7,276 bases of DNA, taken from NCBI GenBank assembly GCA_017408535.1, contig JAFQUL010000237.1, positions 1-7,276 of the forward strand, in the 5' to 3' direction. The translations under genes and the position numbers were made by a program. Source of the DNA: Clostridia bacterium (GTDB lineage: Bacteria > Bacillota > Clostridia > Oscillospirales > CAG-272). This document shows, in pieces, positions 1 to 6,345 of this stretch (position 1 is the stretch's first letter; every line of letters starts with the position of its first letter). The notes beneath the pieces are model-generated. The model did no database searches and was not told the origin of the DNA. It worked only from the letters and a program-made list of their open reading frames with translations.

Positions 1-2360
1 ACGCTCTCGTCAAAGGAGCTGATCTCAGCTACCGGCAGACCCTTATAGGTTGAGGGAACGGTAACCTCCATATCAGTGCAGGTACCGATTCCGGTAACGA
101 TATAATATTTTCCGTCGTCGCTGATGGTAAACTCAAGATTCTGGCTATATACCTCACCGCGAGTCCAATACTTGGACGCATAGGTTGTTGTAAGAGCTTC
201 TGCAGCAGTCTTTGCGTCTGAAAGAATACTTGCAGAGATCAAAGTACCCTCAAGTGCATCTGAAGTATCAGCATATCCCCATCCGGAGGTCATTTTAAAG
301 GTCACAGACTTAAGTGCTGTACACTTCTCGAACGCACCGGAGTTGATCTTTTCGAGTCCTGCAGGGAGAGAAATACTCTCAAGAGCAGAACAACCGCTGA
401 AGGACTTAACGCCAATAACTCTCACGCCTGCGGGAATGGTAATGGTTTTAAGAGCCTTGCATCCGTTAAAGAGGTTACTTGCAATAGAAGAAATACCGAC
501 GGGAAGCGTGATATCGGTAAGAGCACTGCAGTTCTGGAACGTACCCGCACCAATAGAAGTAACACTTGAAGGAATAGTTACCTTTTTAAGCGCGCTACAG
601 CCGTAGAACATATTGCTCTCAATAGTCTTTATACCGGAGGGTATGGCGAAAGAGGTCAGTTTGGCACATCCGCGGAAAGCTTCACTGCCGATAGAAGTCA
701 CACCGTCAGGAAGGACTACGGAGGTAAGAGCGGCACAGCCGTAGAAAACGCCATTCTCTAACTTTACAAGACCGGTAGGGATATTTACCGAAGCAAGCTT
801 GGAACAGTTTTTAAATGCTTCTGCACCGATCACTGATACAGCATCGGGAAGAGTTGCGCTTTCAAGAGCGGAGCAACCAAAGAAGGTGCCGCTGTTTATT
901 TTCTTAACACCACCGGGAACAGTAATAGAAACAAGCTTTGTGCAGTTTTCAAATGCTTTTGCACCGATCTCATTGATGGCGGTAGAAAGCTTGACATCAG
1001 TAAGTGCGGCACAACCGCTGAAGGCGCTTTCACCTATTGTTGTAACGCTGTCAGGCATATCGACCTTGACAAGAGCAGTACAGCCGCTGAAGGCGGATTT
1101 ACCGATATAGGTAACGCCGATAGGAATATCTACACTTCTGAAACTCTTGACATCCTTGAATGCATTGTCGGAAATTTCCTTTACAGGCTTGTCATTATAA
1201 ACGGAAAGTATCTTTATGTCTACATCATTACAATCACCAATACCGGTAACTGTATAGTAAGTACCGTCGGTACTGAGTGTATAAACAAGCTCATCGCTGT
1301 ATTTAATAACACGTCTATATATGTAAGATACAGACGTTCCAGTCATAGCATTCTTCATTGCGACAGAATCCGCGATTACCGCAGGATCAACTGCTACACC
1401 TGCGGCATTATGACTCGTATGAGAGTACCAACCTGAGGTCTCTGCAAAATATACGTTCTCAAGGGAGGTACAGCCATAGAACACGTTTTCGGAAATCTCG
1501 CTAACGCTTGTGGGAATAGTAATATTCTTAAGAGAAGAACAACTGCCGAAAGCTGCCTTTCCGAGCGTCTCTACGCTCTTGGGAAGAGTAACCTTAACAA
1601 GATCAGAGCAGAACGCAAATGCCTGATCACCTATCTCGGTAACGGTTTCCGGAACAACGATCTCAGTAATAAGGTGACCGTAGAAGAATGCACTGTCTGC
1701 TATCTTAGTTACAGGCTTGCCGTCGATTATAGCAGGAATCTCTACTTTACCGCTGACGGAGGCGGTTGCATCGCATACAGAATAGAACGTTTCATTTTTA
1801 TTAAGTTCAAACCATACGATCTTGTGATTAGTCTCATCAGAAAAGACAGTATCACACATAGTGCAGTTATCCGTATCTTTTACGGCCATGTGGGCTACAG
1901 GTGCAACGACCTTGGGAGCTGCGGAAAAGTCACCGCAATAGGAGCAGTAGCTGCCTCCTTCCATACCTTCAGTAGTACAGGTAGCCGCTACACCGGTAAC
2001 CTTTACCTCGGCATGCTTTTCAAGAGGGCAGGGATTCTGCAGACCAAAGGTAGCATAAAGAACGAAAATAGCATCGTCAGAATCTGACTTGCCATCGCGG
2101 TTTACGTCCGCGGTGCAGTTCTTGTTCTCACATTTTGTAATGGGGTATGCCGAAGGCATAAAGCTATGGTACAAAAGATAGATTGCATCTTCTTCATTGA
2201 CTACGCCGTTACCGTCGTAATCGATCATATATCCGGGGTGATCCTTTACTTTTGCAAGCAAATCAGTGGAAACTGACTGTGCCGATACGGCAACTGCCAT
2301 TGTAACGGCAAGAAAAACCGTAAAAAGGAACACTGTAAGCAGTTTAGCGTTCTTTTTCAT
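1..2360 (-). CDS. Secreted BspA-type leucine-rich repeat protein with N-terminal dockerin (C-terminus beyond window)
   Basis: The frame is open for 786 codons from ATG 2360 to the window edge. Residues 1-27 are a signal peptide (MKKNAKLL, hydrophobic core, cleavage near VSA/QS). Residues 47-58 (DYDGNGVVNEED) and 85-96 (DVNRDGKSDSDD) are two dockerin/EF-hand calcium loops, each followed by a helix (AIYLLYHSF, AIFVLYATFG), which together make a type I-like dockerin. Residues about 115-175 hold CxxC pairs like those of the upstream cohesin protein. BspA/LRR_5 repeats (LxxVxLPxxVxxIGxxAFxxC, 23 residues) fill about 205-303 and 383-687, and a third block begins near 765. Two linkers share TSGW near their start and a DGxYYxVTGIGxC module at their end. 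Start: AGAGGA lies 6 nt upstream. The gene follows the cohesin gene by 60 bp with no terminator between, so they are probably co-transcribed. Likely role: surface adhesin or ligand-binding protein docked through the dockerin. Family certain; partner inferred. Confidence 0.93.
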   Translation of the reverse strand, partial: MKKNAKLLTVFLFTVFLAVTMAVAVSAQSVSTDLLAKVKDHPGYMIDYDGNGVVNEEDAIYLLYHSFMPSAYPITKCENKNCTADVNRDGKSDSDDAIFVLYATFGLQNPCPLEKHAEVKVTGVAATCTTEGMEGGSYCSYCGDFSAAPKVVAPVAHMAVKDTDNCTMCDTVFSDETNHKIVWFELNKNETFYSVCDATASVSGKVEIPAIIDGKPVTKIADSAFFYGHLITEIVVPETVTEIGDQAFAFCSDLVKVTLPKSVETLGKAAFGSCSSLKNITIPTSVSEISENVFYGCTSLENVYFAETSGWYSHTSHNAAGVAVDPAVIADSVAMKNAMTGTSVSYIYRRVIKYSDELVYTLSTDGTYYTVTGIGDCNDVDIKILSVYNDKPVKEISDNAFKDVKSFRSVDIPIGVTYIGKSAFSGCTALVKVDMPDSVTTIGESAFSGCAALTDVKLSTAINEIGAKAFENCTKLVSITVPGGVKKINSGTFFGCSALESATLPDAVSVIGAEAFKNCSKLASVNIPTGLVKLENGVFYGCAALTSVVLPDGVTSIGSEAFRGCAKLTSFAIPSGIKTIESNMFYGCSALKKVTIPSSVTSIGAGTFQNCSALTDITLPVGISSIASNLFNGCKALKTITIPAGVRVIGVKSFSGCSALESISLPAGLEKINSGAFEKCTALKSVTFKMTSGWGYADTSDALEGTLISASILSDAKTAAEALTTTYASKYWTRGEVYSQNLEFTISDDGKYYIVTGIGTCTDMEVTVPSTYKGLPVAEISSFDES
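321..1010 (-). repeat. Tandem leucine-rich repeats with a two-repeat (46-residue) super-period
   Basis: This is the core of the second LRR block, residues 451-680, with ten consecutive 23-residue units. Neighbouring units alternate in most of the array. One kind has an IG..AF (or TF/SF) core, for example DAVSVIGAEAFKNC and DGVTSIGSEAFRGC. The other has a variable pair instead of IG and mostly ends in F-x-GC, for example GLVKLENGVFYGC and GIKTIESNMFYGC. The 69-base units therefore seem to have spread mainly as 138-base pairs. The alternation is read directly from the translation; the duplication mechanism is inferred. Confidence 0.75.
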
Positions 2361-2420
2361 TTCAAATCCTCTGTATTCTGTATCTTTAATGTTATGAATA
2401 ACTTATAAGATCGAAGTCAA

Positions 2421-4055
2421 TCAGCGTCTGCGGGACTTGGACTTACTGTCACCTATCATCAGCAGAACAACCGCCGCCGCTGCTGCAAGGAGAACAACTA
2501 TACCAACAATAACGATGATTATTGTTCCTACGTTACTGCCGCCGTTACCGGAGGGAGGCGTTACAGGACCGGTAGTACCTACAGGACCGGTAGTACCTAC
2601 AGGACCGGTAGTGCCTACAGGATCGGTGGTATCTGCAGGATCGGTAGTATCTGCAGGATCGGTAGTATCTGCAGGATCGGTGGTGTCTGCGGGCTCGGTG
2701 GTGTCTGCGGGCTCGGTAGTATCCTTGGGAGTGGTAGTATCGGGAGGATCAAGCTTTGCGATCTTCTCGGTCTTCTCTGCACTACATACAGTACAGGTAT
2801 AAACCTTCTCGCCTTCCTTGGTTACGGTAGGCTCGGTCTTTACCTTACCGGAGTTCCACTTGTGAGATGCCTGATCGATCTTGTCACCACAGGAGCATAC
2901 CTTCCAGTGCTTTGAGGAATTGCTCTTCCACTCATTGTCAGTCGCCTTGTGAGTATGGGCAATGGCCTTCTTTATAACGTATCCACAAACGGTACAGGTC
3001 TGATCATTTTCCTCAGTTGCAGCGGCACCGGGCTTATGAGCCTCGGTATCCTTCTTATCTTTACATACAGAACACTCGTACCAGTGATTAGTAGCATCAC
3101 TTGAGTGCTTATCTGCATACTTGTGGGTTATTTCTCTCTCATAACCGCAGGTATCACAGGTCTTGTCACAATCATTTTCAAAAACGTGAGCCGCGGAAGC
3201 ATTCTTTTCGGTACAGTCGGTACCGGTACACTTATGCCAGTGATTGGTAGCATCCTTTTCCCAGGTCTCTGCCCAGGTATGAGTATGCTCTGTCACAATA
3301 GGCTTGATCTCATATTTACAAACAGTACAAACCTGAGGGGTGGTCGCAGTTGCCTCAGCACCGGGGGTATGAGCAACAGCAGTATTCTTTGCTCCGCAAA
3401 CAGTACACTCGTTCCAGTGATTGTCCTTATCGCTCTTGTACTCAGTGCTGTATTTATGGTCGCCAAGAGTACCGGCAGTACCGGAGAAGGTCTCGGTTCC
3501 CTTCTCTCCGCATGCGCAGGAGAAATAATAGCTTGCCCCTGCCTTACAGGTAGCGGCAGTCGCAAGGTATGCATCTGTTTCTACCTTCTTATCGAAAACA
3601 TGATTACAACCGACAGACACGGTACATTTAGCGTCAGCGGTAGCTGCATTGGAGTTGATACTTACCTTAACGGAAATATCGGTTGATCCACTGACAGCAC
3701 TATCGAGAACGCGGAAAGAAAGGGAAACAATATCAGTGTCGCTAAGCTTGGTTTCATCTTTGGAGGCCCAAACACCGGTCTTTTTGTCATTATCAAAATC
3801 GCTCATGATACCATCGTTCAGCCATTTACCACTGACAAACTTAAACACATTTTCATTGAATGTAACTCCAACGATAGCAATGGACTTTACATTATCCGCA
3901 GTAGCAGATATGGTTACCGTAACGGTATCGCCCTGATTGACCGAAGCCTTACTGGTCTCAAGGGCAACCGTCAGATCTTCCGCTGCAAAAGCAGAAACAA
4001 CCAAAGTTGCGATCATAAGAAAGCTAAGTATTACGCAAGCAAAAAGTTTTTTCAT
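2421..4055 (-). CDS. Membrane-anchored surface protein with N-terminal cohesin domain, Cys/His modules and Thr/Pro stalk
   Basis: The protein has 544 residues. Residues 1-24 are a signal peptide (MKKLFACVILSFLM..., cleavage after AFA). Residues about 26-150 resemble a cohesin: a QGDTVTVTISA strand, VGVTFNENVFKFVSG (the usual 'YDPxVLEVVSV' position), and SDTDIVSLSFRVLDSAVSG near the end, matching the closing strands of PF00963. Residues about 150-436 contain five modules of paired CxxC and H..HW motifs (DNHWNECTVCG, TNHWYECSVC, QTCTVCGY). Residues 437-510 are a Thr/Pro stalk. A helix at about 511-535 and the tail DSKSKSRRR anchor it in the membrane; there is no LPxTG. AAGGAGA lies 5 nt before the ATG. 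As the first gene of a probable two-gene unit with the dockerin-LRR gene, it likely acts as the surface receptor that holds a dockerin protein. The cohesin call rests on pattern, not on a profile search. Function of the Cys/His modules is unknown; metal binding is possible. Confidence 0.88.
   Translation of the reverse strand: MKKLFACVILSFLMIATLVVSAFAAEDLTVALETSKASVNQGDTVTVTISATADNVKSIAIVGVTFNENVFKFVSGKWLNDGIMSDFDNDKKTGVWASKDETKLSDTDIVSLSFRVLDSAVSGSTDISVKVSINSNAATADAKCTVSVGCNHVFDKKVETDAYLATAATCKAGASYYFSCACGEKGTETFSGTAGTLGDHKYSTEYKSDKDNHWNECTVCGAKNTAVAHTPGAEATATTPQVCTVCKYEIKPIVTEHTHTWAETWEKDATNHWHKCTGTDCTEKNASAAHVFENDCDKTCDTCGYEREITHKYADKHSSDATNHWYECSVCKDKKDTEAHKPGAAATEENDQTCTVCGYVIKKAIAHTHKATDNEWKSNSSKHWKVCSCGDKIDQASHKWNSGKVKTEPTVTKEGEKVYTCTVCSAEKTEKIAKLDPPDTTTPKDTTEPADTTEPADTTDPADTTDPADTTDPADTTDPVGTTGPVGTTGPVGTTGPVTPPSGNGGSNVGTIIIVIVGIVVLLAAAAAVVLLMIGDSKSKSRRR
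2563..2724 (-). repeat. 18-bp tandem repeat encoding the Thr/Pro stalk (nine units)
   Basis: Nine in-frame 18-base units lie head to tail and encode TTEPAD (2), TTDPAD (3), TTDPVG, TTGPVG (2) and TTGPVT. On the plus strand the units run from acaggaccggtagtacct on the left to gcgggctcggtagtatcc on the right. Identical or near-identical units cluster (2563-2616 and 2635-2670), as expected from recent slippage or unequal exchange. Multiples of 18 bases keep the frame, so copy number can change stalk length between strains. Confidence 0.92.
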
Positions 4056-4117
4056 TTTTGTCTCCTTAATAATGTGTTATACTTTGCTGAAAAGACGCGA
4101 AACGGATGTGACGTATT

Positions 4118-4145
4118 TTGACATAAACATCCATATTATTATAGT
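4118..4145 (+). promoter_or_regulatory. Promoter for the YdcF-family gene
   Basis: TTGACA (4118-4123), a 16-nt spacer and TATAGT (4140-4145, 5 of 6 to consensus) point towards the YdcF-like gene. Transcription would start near 4152, giving a leader of about 110 nt before the proposed start codon. The -10 shares bases 4141-4145 with the opposite-strand -10 of the cohesin gene. Confidence 0.55.
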
Positions 4146-4169
4146 AACACCAAAACCTTTTTTTGTCAA
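4141..4169 (-). promoter_or_regulatory. Promoter for the cohesin/dockerin-LRR unit
   Basis: On the minus strand TTGACA (4169-4164) is followed after 17 nt by TACTAT (4146-4141). A TATAAT overlaps it at 4143-4138, at the less favourable spacing of 20 nt. Transcription would begin near 4134 and leave a leader of about 80 nt. The -35 box is perfect and the -10 box is 4 of 6. The -10 overlaps that of the plus-strand promoter candidate. Confidence 0.6.
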
Positions 4170-4250
4170 TCACTTTAATACGTTGAAGGACAGTAAATTT
4201 ACAACTAATTAATCTGTTGATAACAAAAAAGATGTAAAATTGTAAAAAAA

Positions 4251-4258
4251 GGCGGTGG
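4251..4258 (+). promoter_or_regulatory. Ribosome binding site deciding an ATA start
   Basis: GGCGGTGG, close to the GGAGG-type Shine-Dalgarno core, is the only such site upstream of the YdcF-like frame. It lies 4 nt before ATA 4263 and more than 50 nt before the first standard in-frame start, GTG 4311. It is the main evidence for translation beginning at ATA. Confidence 0.55.
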
Positions 4259-4262
4259 TACT

Positions 4263-5012
4263 ATAAATAAAGTCAAAATAATACGGTTTCTGCTTCTGTT
4301 TTTCGGTGCCGTGCTTTCTGCACACGGTCTACTTGTAACGCTCAATACGAATTTTAATGCAGGCAATATCCTTGTTCTCGGACTCGGAGTCATTCTGCTC
4401 TTATACAGCATCTTTTTCGCTAAAGTAAACAAGCTTATTCCCTTCCCGTTTCGTGCGGCTTTTTTCATTCTGTTTATGCTTGTGTTTGCTTTCATTCTTT
4501 TCTTGCTCATTTTCGGCTCAGCCGATAACACAGACTACGACGAGGACGTACTGATAGTTCTCGGTGCGGGGCTCCGCGGAGACAGACCCAGCGTTGCCCT
4601 TCGTTCAAGACTTGATGCGGCACTGAGGTATCACGAAAAGAATCCTGATGCATATATTGCCGTAACCGGAGGACAAGGAAACGGAGAAACGGTAACAGAG
4701 GCATCTGCTATGGCAAAATATCTGATCGAGCACGGTGTCCCCGAGGAGCTGATAATCCGCGAGGATAAATCAACCAGTACCTATGAGAATTTTAATTATA
4801 CCAAAAAGATACTCGACAGCCGTTTGGGTGAAGGATACAGAGCTGCATTCATTACGAACGAGTATCACATCTTCCGTGGCGGCATCATCGCACACCGTGC
4901 GGGATTTGAGGATATCCGCCACTTCCATGCGGACACCAGATGGGATCTTCTTATGACAGGCACCTTCAGAGAGTGTCTCGGTATTATGAAGCTGCTGATT
5001 CTCGGTAACTGA
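4263..5012 (+). CDS. YdcF/SanA/ElyC-family (DUF218) membrane protein, apparent ATA start
   Basis: Read from ATA 4263 the protein has 249 residues and begins (M)NKVKIIRFLLLFFGAVL. Helices lie at about 9-28, 35-53 and 64-85, then a DUF218 domain from about 93 to the end. Family signatures are visible: DVLIVLGAGLRGDRPS..LRSRLDAALRY, VTGGQGNGETVTEASAMAKY, HGVPEELIIRED.STSTYEN, and FITNEYHIFRGG. Members such as SanA and ElyC affect the cell envelope; the biochemical activity of most is unknown. The first standard start, GTG 4311, would cut the first membrane helix and has no Shine-Dalgarno site, whereas ATA follows one; no in-frame ATG, GTG or TTG exists between stop codon 4221 and GTG 4311. The gene is divergent from the cohesin gene, apparently monocistronic, and ends at a strong terminator. 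ATA could be a real rare start, an ATG mutation, or a sequencing error. Family sure; start uncertain. Confidence 0.85.
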   Translation: MNKVKIIRFLLLFFGAVLSAHGLLVTLNTNFNAGNILVLGLGVILLLYSIFFAKVNKLIPFPFRAAFFILFMLVFAFILFLLIFGSADNTDYDEDVLIVLGAGLRGDRPSVALRSRLDAALRYHEKNPDAYIAVTGGQGNGETVTEASAMAKYLIEHGVPEELIIREDKSTSTYENFNYTKKILDSRLGEGYRAAFITNEYHIFRGGIIAHRAGFEDIRHFHADTRWDLLMTGTFRECLGIMKLLILGN

Positions 5013-5035
5013 ATCGATTATCTATAATCAGACCA

Positions 5036-5067
5036 AAAAAGCTGCGGACACGTGTCCGCAGCTTTTT
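5036..5067. terminator. Bidirectional intrinsic terminator between convergent genes
   Basis: A perfect 22-base palindrome, GCTGCGGACAC followed by GTGTCCGCAGC (5041-5062), is flanked by A's on the left and five T's on the right, so either strand gives a GC-rich hairpin with a U tract. It starts 23 bases after the YdcF-like stop codon and ends 2 bases before the stop codon of the minus-strand lipoprotein gene, so it probably ends both transcripts. Confidence 0.92.
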
Positions 5068-5069
5068 GG

Positions 5070-5861
5070 CTACTCAATAATAATTTTTCCGAAAAACTCG
5101 GGAAGATGATAATCCGCAATGTCTGAACTTATCTCGTTCCACATTCCGTAGTGCTCGTTTCCGTTATCGGCGCTCTCTGTTTTATAAAAGTTTCCGCCGA
5201 AGGTATATCCCGTGGAAAATGTCTCATCCGTCATCGCTTTTTGATACAGTTTACCCAGCTTATCAAGTGGCAGGTCAACTGTAATATACCATTTATCCTC
5301 TTCCAGCGTAGGAGTGACGGATATCATTTCATCTGCCGTAAGCAGCTCGTGTGCGGGAGTATGGTCATTTCTTGACGAACCTATTCCCACGTACAGCGCA
5401 CCTGCGGAATTCGCCTCTATGTTAACATATTTTTCTCCGTCAAAGGATACGAAAAGCTCAAGACAGCTGTCAAGGCAGGCAGGGTCGCCGTATTCGGTAT
5501 ATCTGGCAAAGGGATCGGTCTCAAGAGCTGTCATGCGGCAAACAAAGCCGTAATCTTCAACGTAGACCATCTGAGCGTATGCCTTCACGGGACTGCACTC
5601 TACCCACTTGTAGGTGTCGATAGCCGCACCGGGAACAGATAGCCAGTCTATACCGTCAGCACTTTCAAATCGCTTTACACGGTATACCATCACCCCGTCC
5701 TCAACCTCCTCTGTCATTTCTATCTCCTTTTTCGTTTCCTCTGCCGCAGTTGTATCAGCTTCGGTCGTGTCAGCAAAAGCATCCGCCGCGTTTGAACACG
5801 CAAAAGAAAAGAATGTCGCAGATACTATCAGAAAAGCAAGTGCTATTTTTAGTACTTTCAT
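5070..5861 (-). CDS. Lipoprotein with CBM9-like carbohydrate-binding domain
   Basis: The protein has 263 residues from ATG 5861, which has GGAGGG 4 nt upstream. An in-frame GTG at 5873 overlaps that ribosome binding site and is not the likely start. Residues 1-22 (MKVLKIALAFLIVSATFFSFAC) form a lipoprotein-type signal with the modified Cys at 22; the lipobox SFAC is imperfect. Residues about 23-55 are an acidic Thr/Ala/Glu linker. From about 60 to the end the pattern is that of CBM9-like/DOMON-type proteins: TYKWVECSPVKAYAQMVYV, FARYTEYGDPACLDSCLELF, SFDGEKYVNIEANSAGALYV, a DKWYITVDLPLDKL strand, and GNFYKTES with HYGMW near the end. Such domains bind sugars, and free-standing lipoprotein forms are common in gut Clostridia and Bacteroidetes. 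No catalytic residues are evident. It is likely an outer-face glycan-binding protein. It stands alone, with its own promoter and a shared terminator. The ligand cannot be told from sequence. Confidence 0.87.
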   Translation of the reverse strand: MKVLKIALAFLIVSATFFSFACSNAADAFADTTEADTTAAEETKKEIEMTEEVEDGVMVYRVKRFESADGIDWLSVPGAAIDTYKWVECSPVKAYAQMVYVEDYGFVCRMTALETDPFARYTEYGDPACLDSCLELFVSFDGEKYVNIEANSAGALYVGIGSSRNDHTPAHELLTADEMISVTPTLEEDKWYITVDLPLDKLGKLYQKAMTDETFSTGYTFGGNFYKTESADNGNEHYGMWNEISSDIADYHLPEFFGKIIIE

Positions 5862-5969
5862 ATTTCCCTCCACTATTTAGCAATTTAGTAAACATTTGAT
5901 ATCCGGTGACAGACAGAAAATGCCTGCAGGCAGTATATCCGCCAACTATTTGTTACTCTTTATATTTGT

Positions 5970-5998
5970 ATTATACAACATAAAACAATTAAATTCAA
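5970..5998 (-). promoter_or_regulatory. Promoter for the CBM9-like lipoprotein gene
   Basis: On the minus strand TTGAAT (5998-5993), a 17-nt spacer and a perfect TATAAT (5975-5970) point to the lipoprotein gene. The transcript would begin near 5963 with a leader of about 100 nt. The leader contains a 12-base perfect palindrome, TGCCTGCAGGCA (5921-5932), which could be an operator or simply chance. Confidence 0.7.
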
Positions 5999-6080
5999 CG
6001 GTTTGCGAGGCAAAGCTACCTTTTCGAAAGTTGTCGTTTCTTTTTGAGCTAATAGAATAAAATTACAATCCAAGTATTTA
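5999..6080. other. Intergenic stretch without recognised content
   Basis: No convincing coding frame, RNA gene or hairpin is seen here. It lies between the lipoprotein promoter and the hairpin-array repeat and may be the left flank of that element or the scar of a lost gene. Confidence 0.4.
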
Positions 6081-6249
6081 ATGAAATCATGCTACGCACG
6101 ATTAAATCCTCGCAAGCTCGGATGAAATCTTCGGCATACTGCCTCAGATGAAATTGAATCCACCCGTCCGCCGTCGAGGCGGATTTCATCCCCGCAGGGG
6201 ATTTCATCTGCTTCAGCAGGTCTCACCCACCAATAAAGGCGGATTTAGT
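6081..6249. repeat. MITE-like array of mini-hairpins separated by ATGAAATC boxes
   Basis: Boxes in direct orientation are ATGAAATC at 6081 and 6122, ATTAAATC at 6101 and ATGAAATT at 6148. Inverted boxes are GATTTCAT at 6182 and 6200, plus degenerate copies near 6219 and at 6242. Spacing is 18-26 bases. Short hairpins sit between boxes: ATCATGC/GCACGAT (one mismatch), GGCA/TGCC, CCGCC/GGCGG, CCCC/GGGG and CTGC/GCAG. The left and right halves can also pair into one large imperfect cruciform. No coding frame runs through it. The layout resembles palindromic interspersed repeats or non-autonomous elements of Clostridia; family membership is from memory, not from a search. Confidence 0.75.
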
Positions 6250-6250
6250 T

Positions 6251-6284
6251 GAAAAAAGCACTTGCAGAAGCAAGTGCTTTTTTC
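6251..6284. terminator. Bidirectional intrinsic terminator after the transglutaminase-like gene
   Basis: GAAAAAAGCACTTGC (6251-6265), a 4-base loop AGAA and GCAAGTGCTTTTTTC (6270-6284) make a perfect 15-bp stem with A6/T6 ends. It works as a terminator in either direction. It lies about 60 bases after the stop codon of the minus-strand operon and directly abuts the hairpin array, so it may belong to that element. Confidence 0.88.
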
Positions 6285-6345
6285 TGCGAAAGAGCGACTA
6301 AAAGTAGTATATGTAGGGGTAAGAACGCCCCAAAGTACATCACGG

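Noticed and set aside
2361..2420. Terminator between the cohesin and dockerin genes
   Set aside because: Only tiny AT-rich palindromes (such as GTTAT-GA-ATAAC) with no GC stem or T run are present, so read-through is more likely.
2745..3610. Cys/His modules as DNA-binding zinc fingers
   Set aside because: They lie in a secreted, membrane-anchored protein and do not match classical finger spacing.
3105..3686. Long plus-strand open frame of 193 codons inside the cohesin gene
   Set aside because: It is antisense to a well-supported gene, its composition follows the opposite-strand Cys/His repeats, and it has no family motifs.
5862..5873. GTG 5873 as the start of the CBM9-like lipoprotein
   Set aside because: It overlaps the GGAGGG ribosome binding site that serves ATG 5861, and the signal peptide is complete from 5861.
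6081..6249. Possible CRISPR array from regularly spaced ATGAAATC boxes
   Set aside because: The boxes are only 8 bases, flip orientation half-way, and the spacers are short self-pairing hairpins; no cas genes are present.
6316..6331. Hairpin GGGG-TAAGAACG-CCCC before the terminator of the right-hand operon
   Set aside because: A four-base-pair stem without a T tract is too weak to call.
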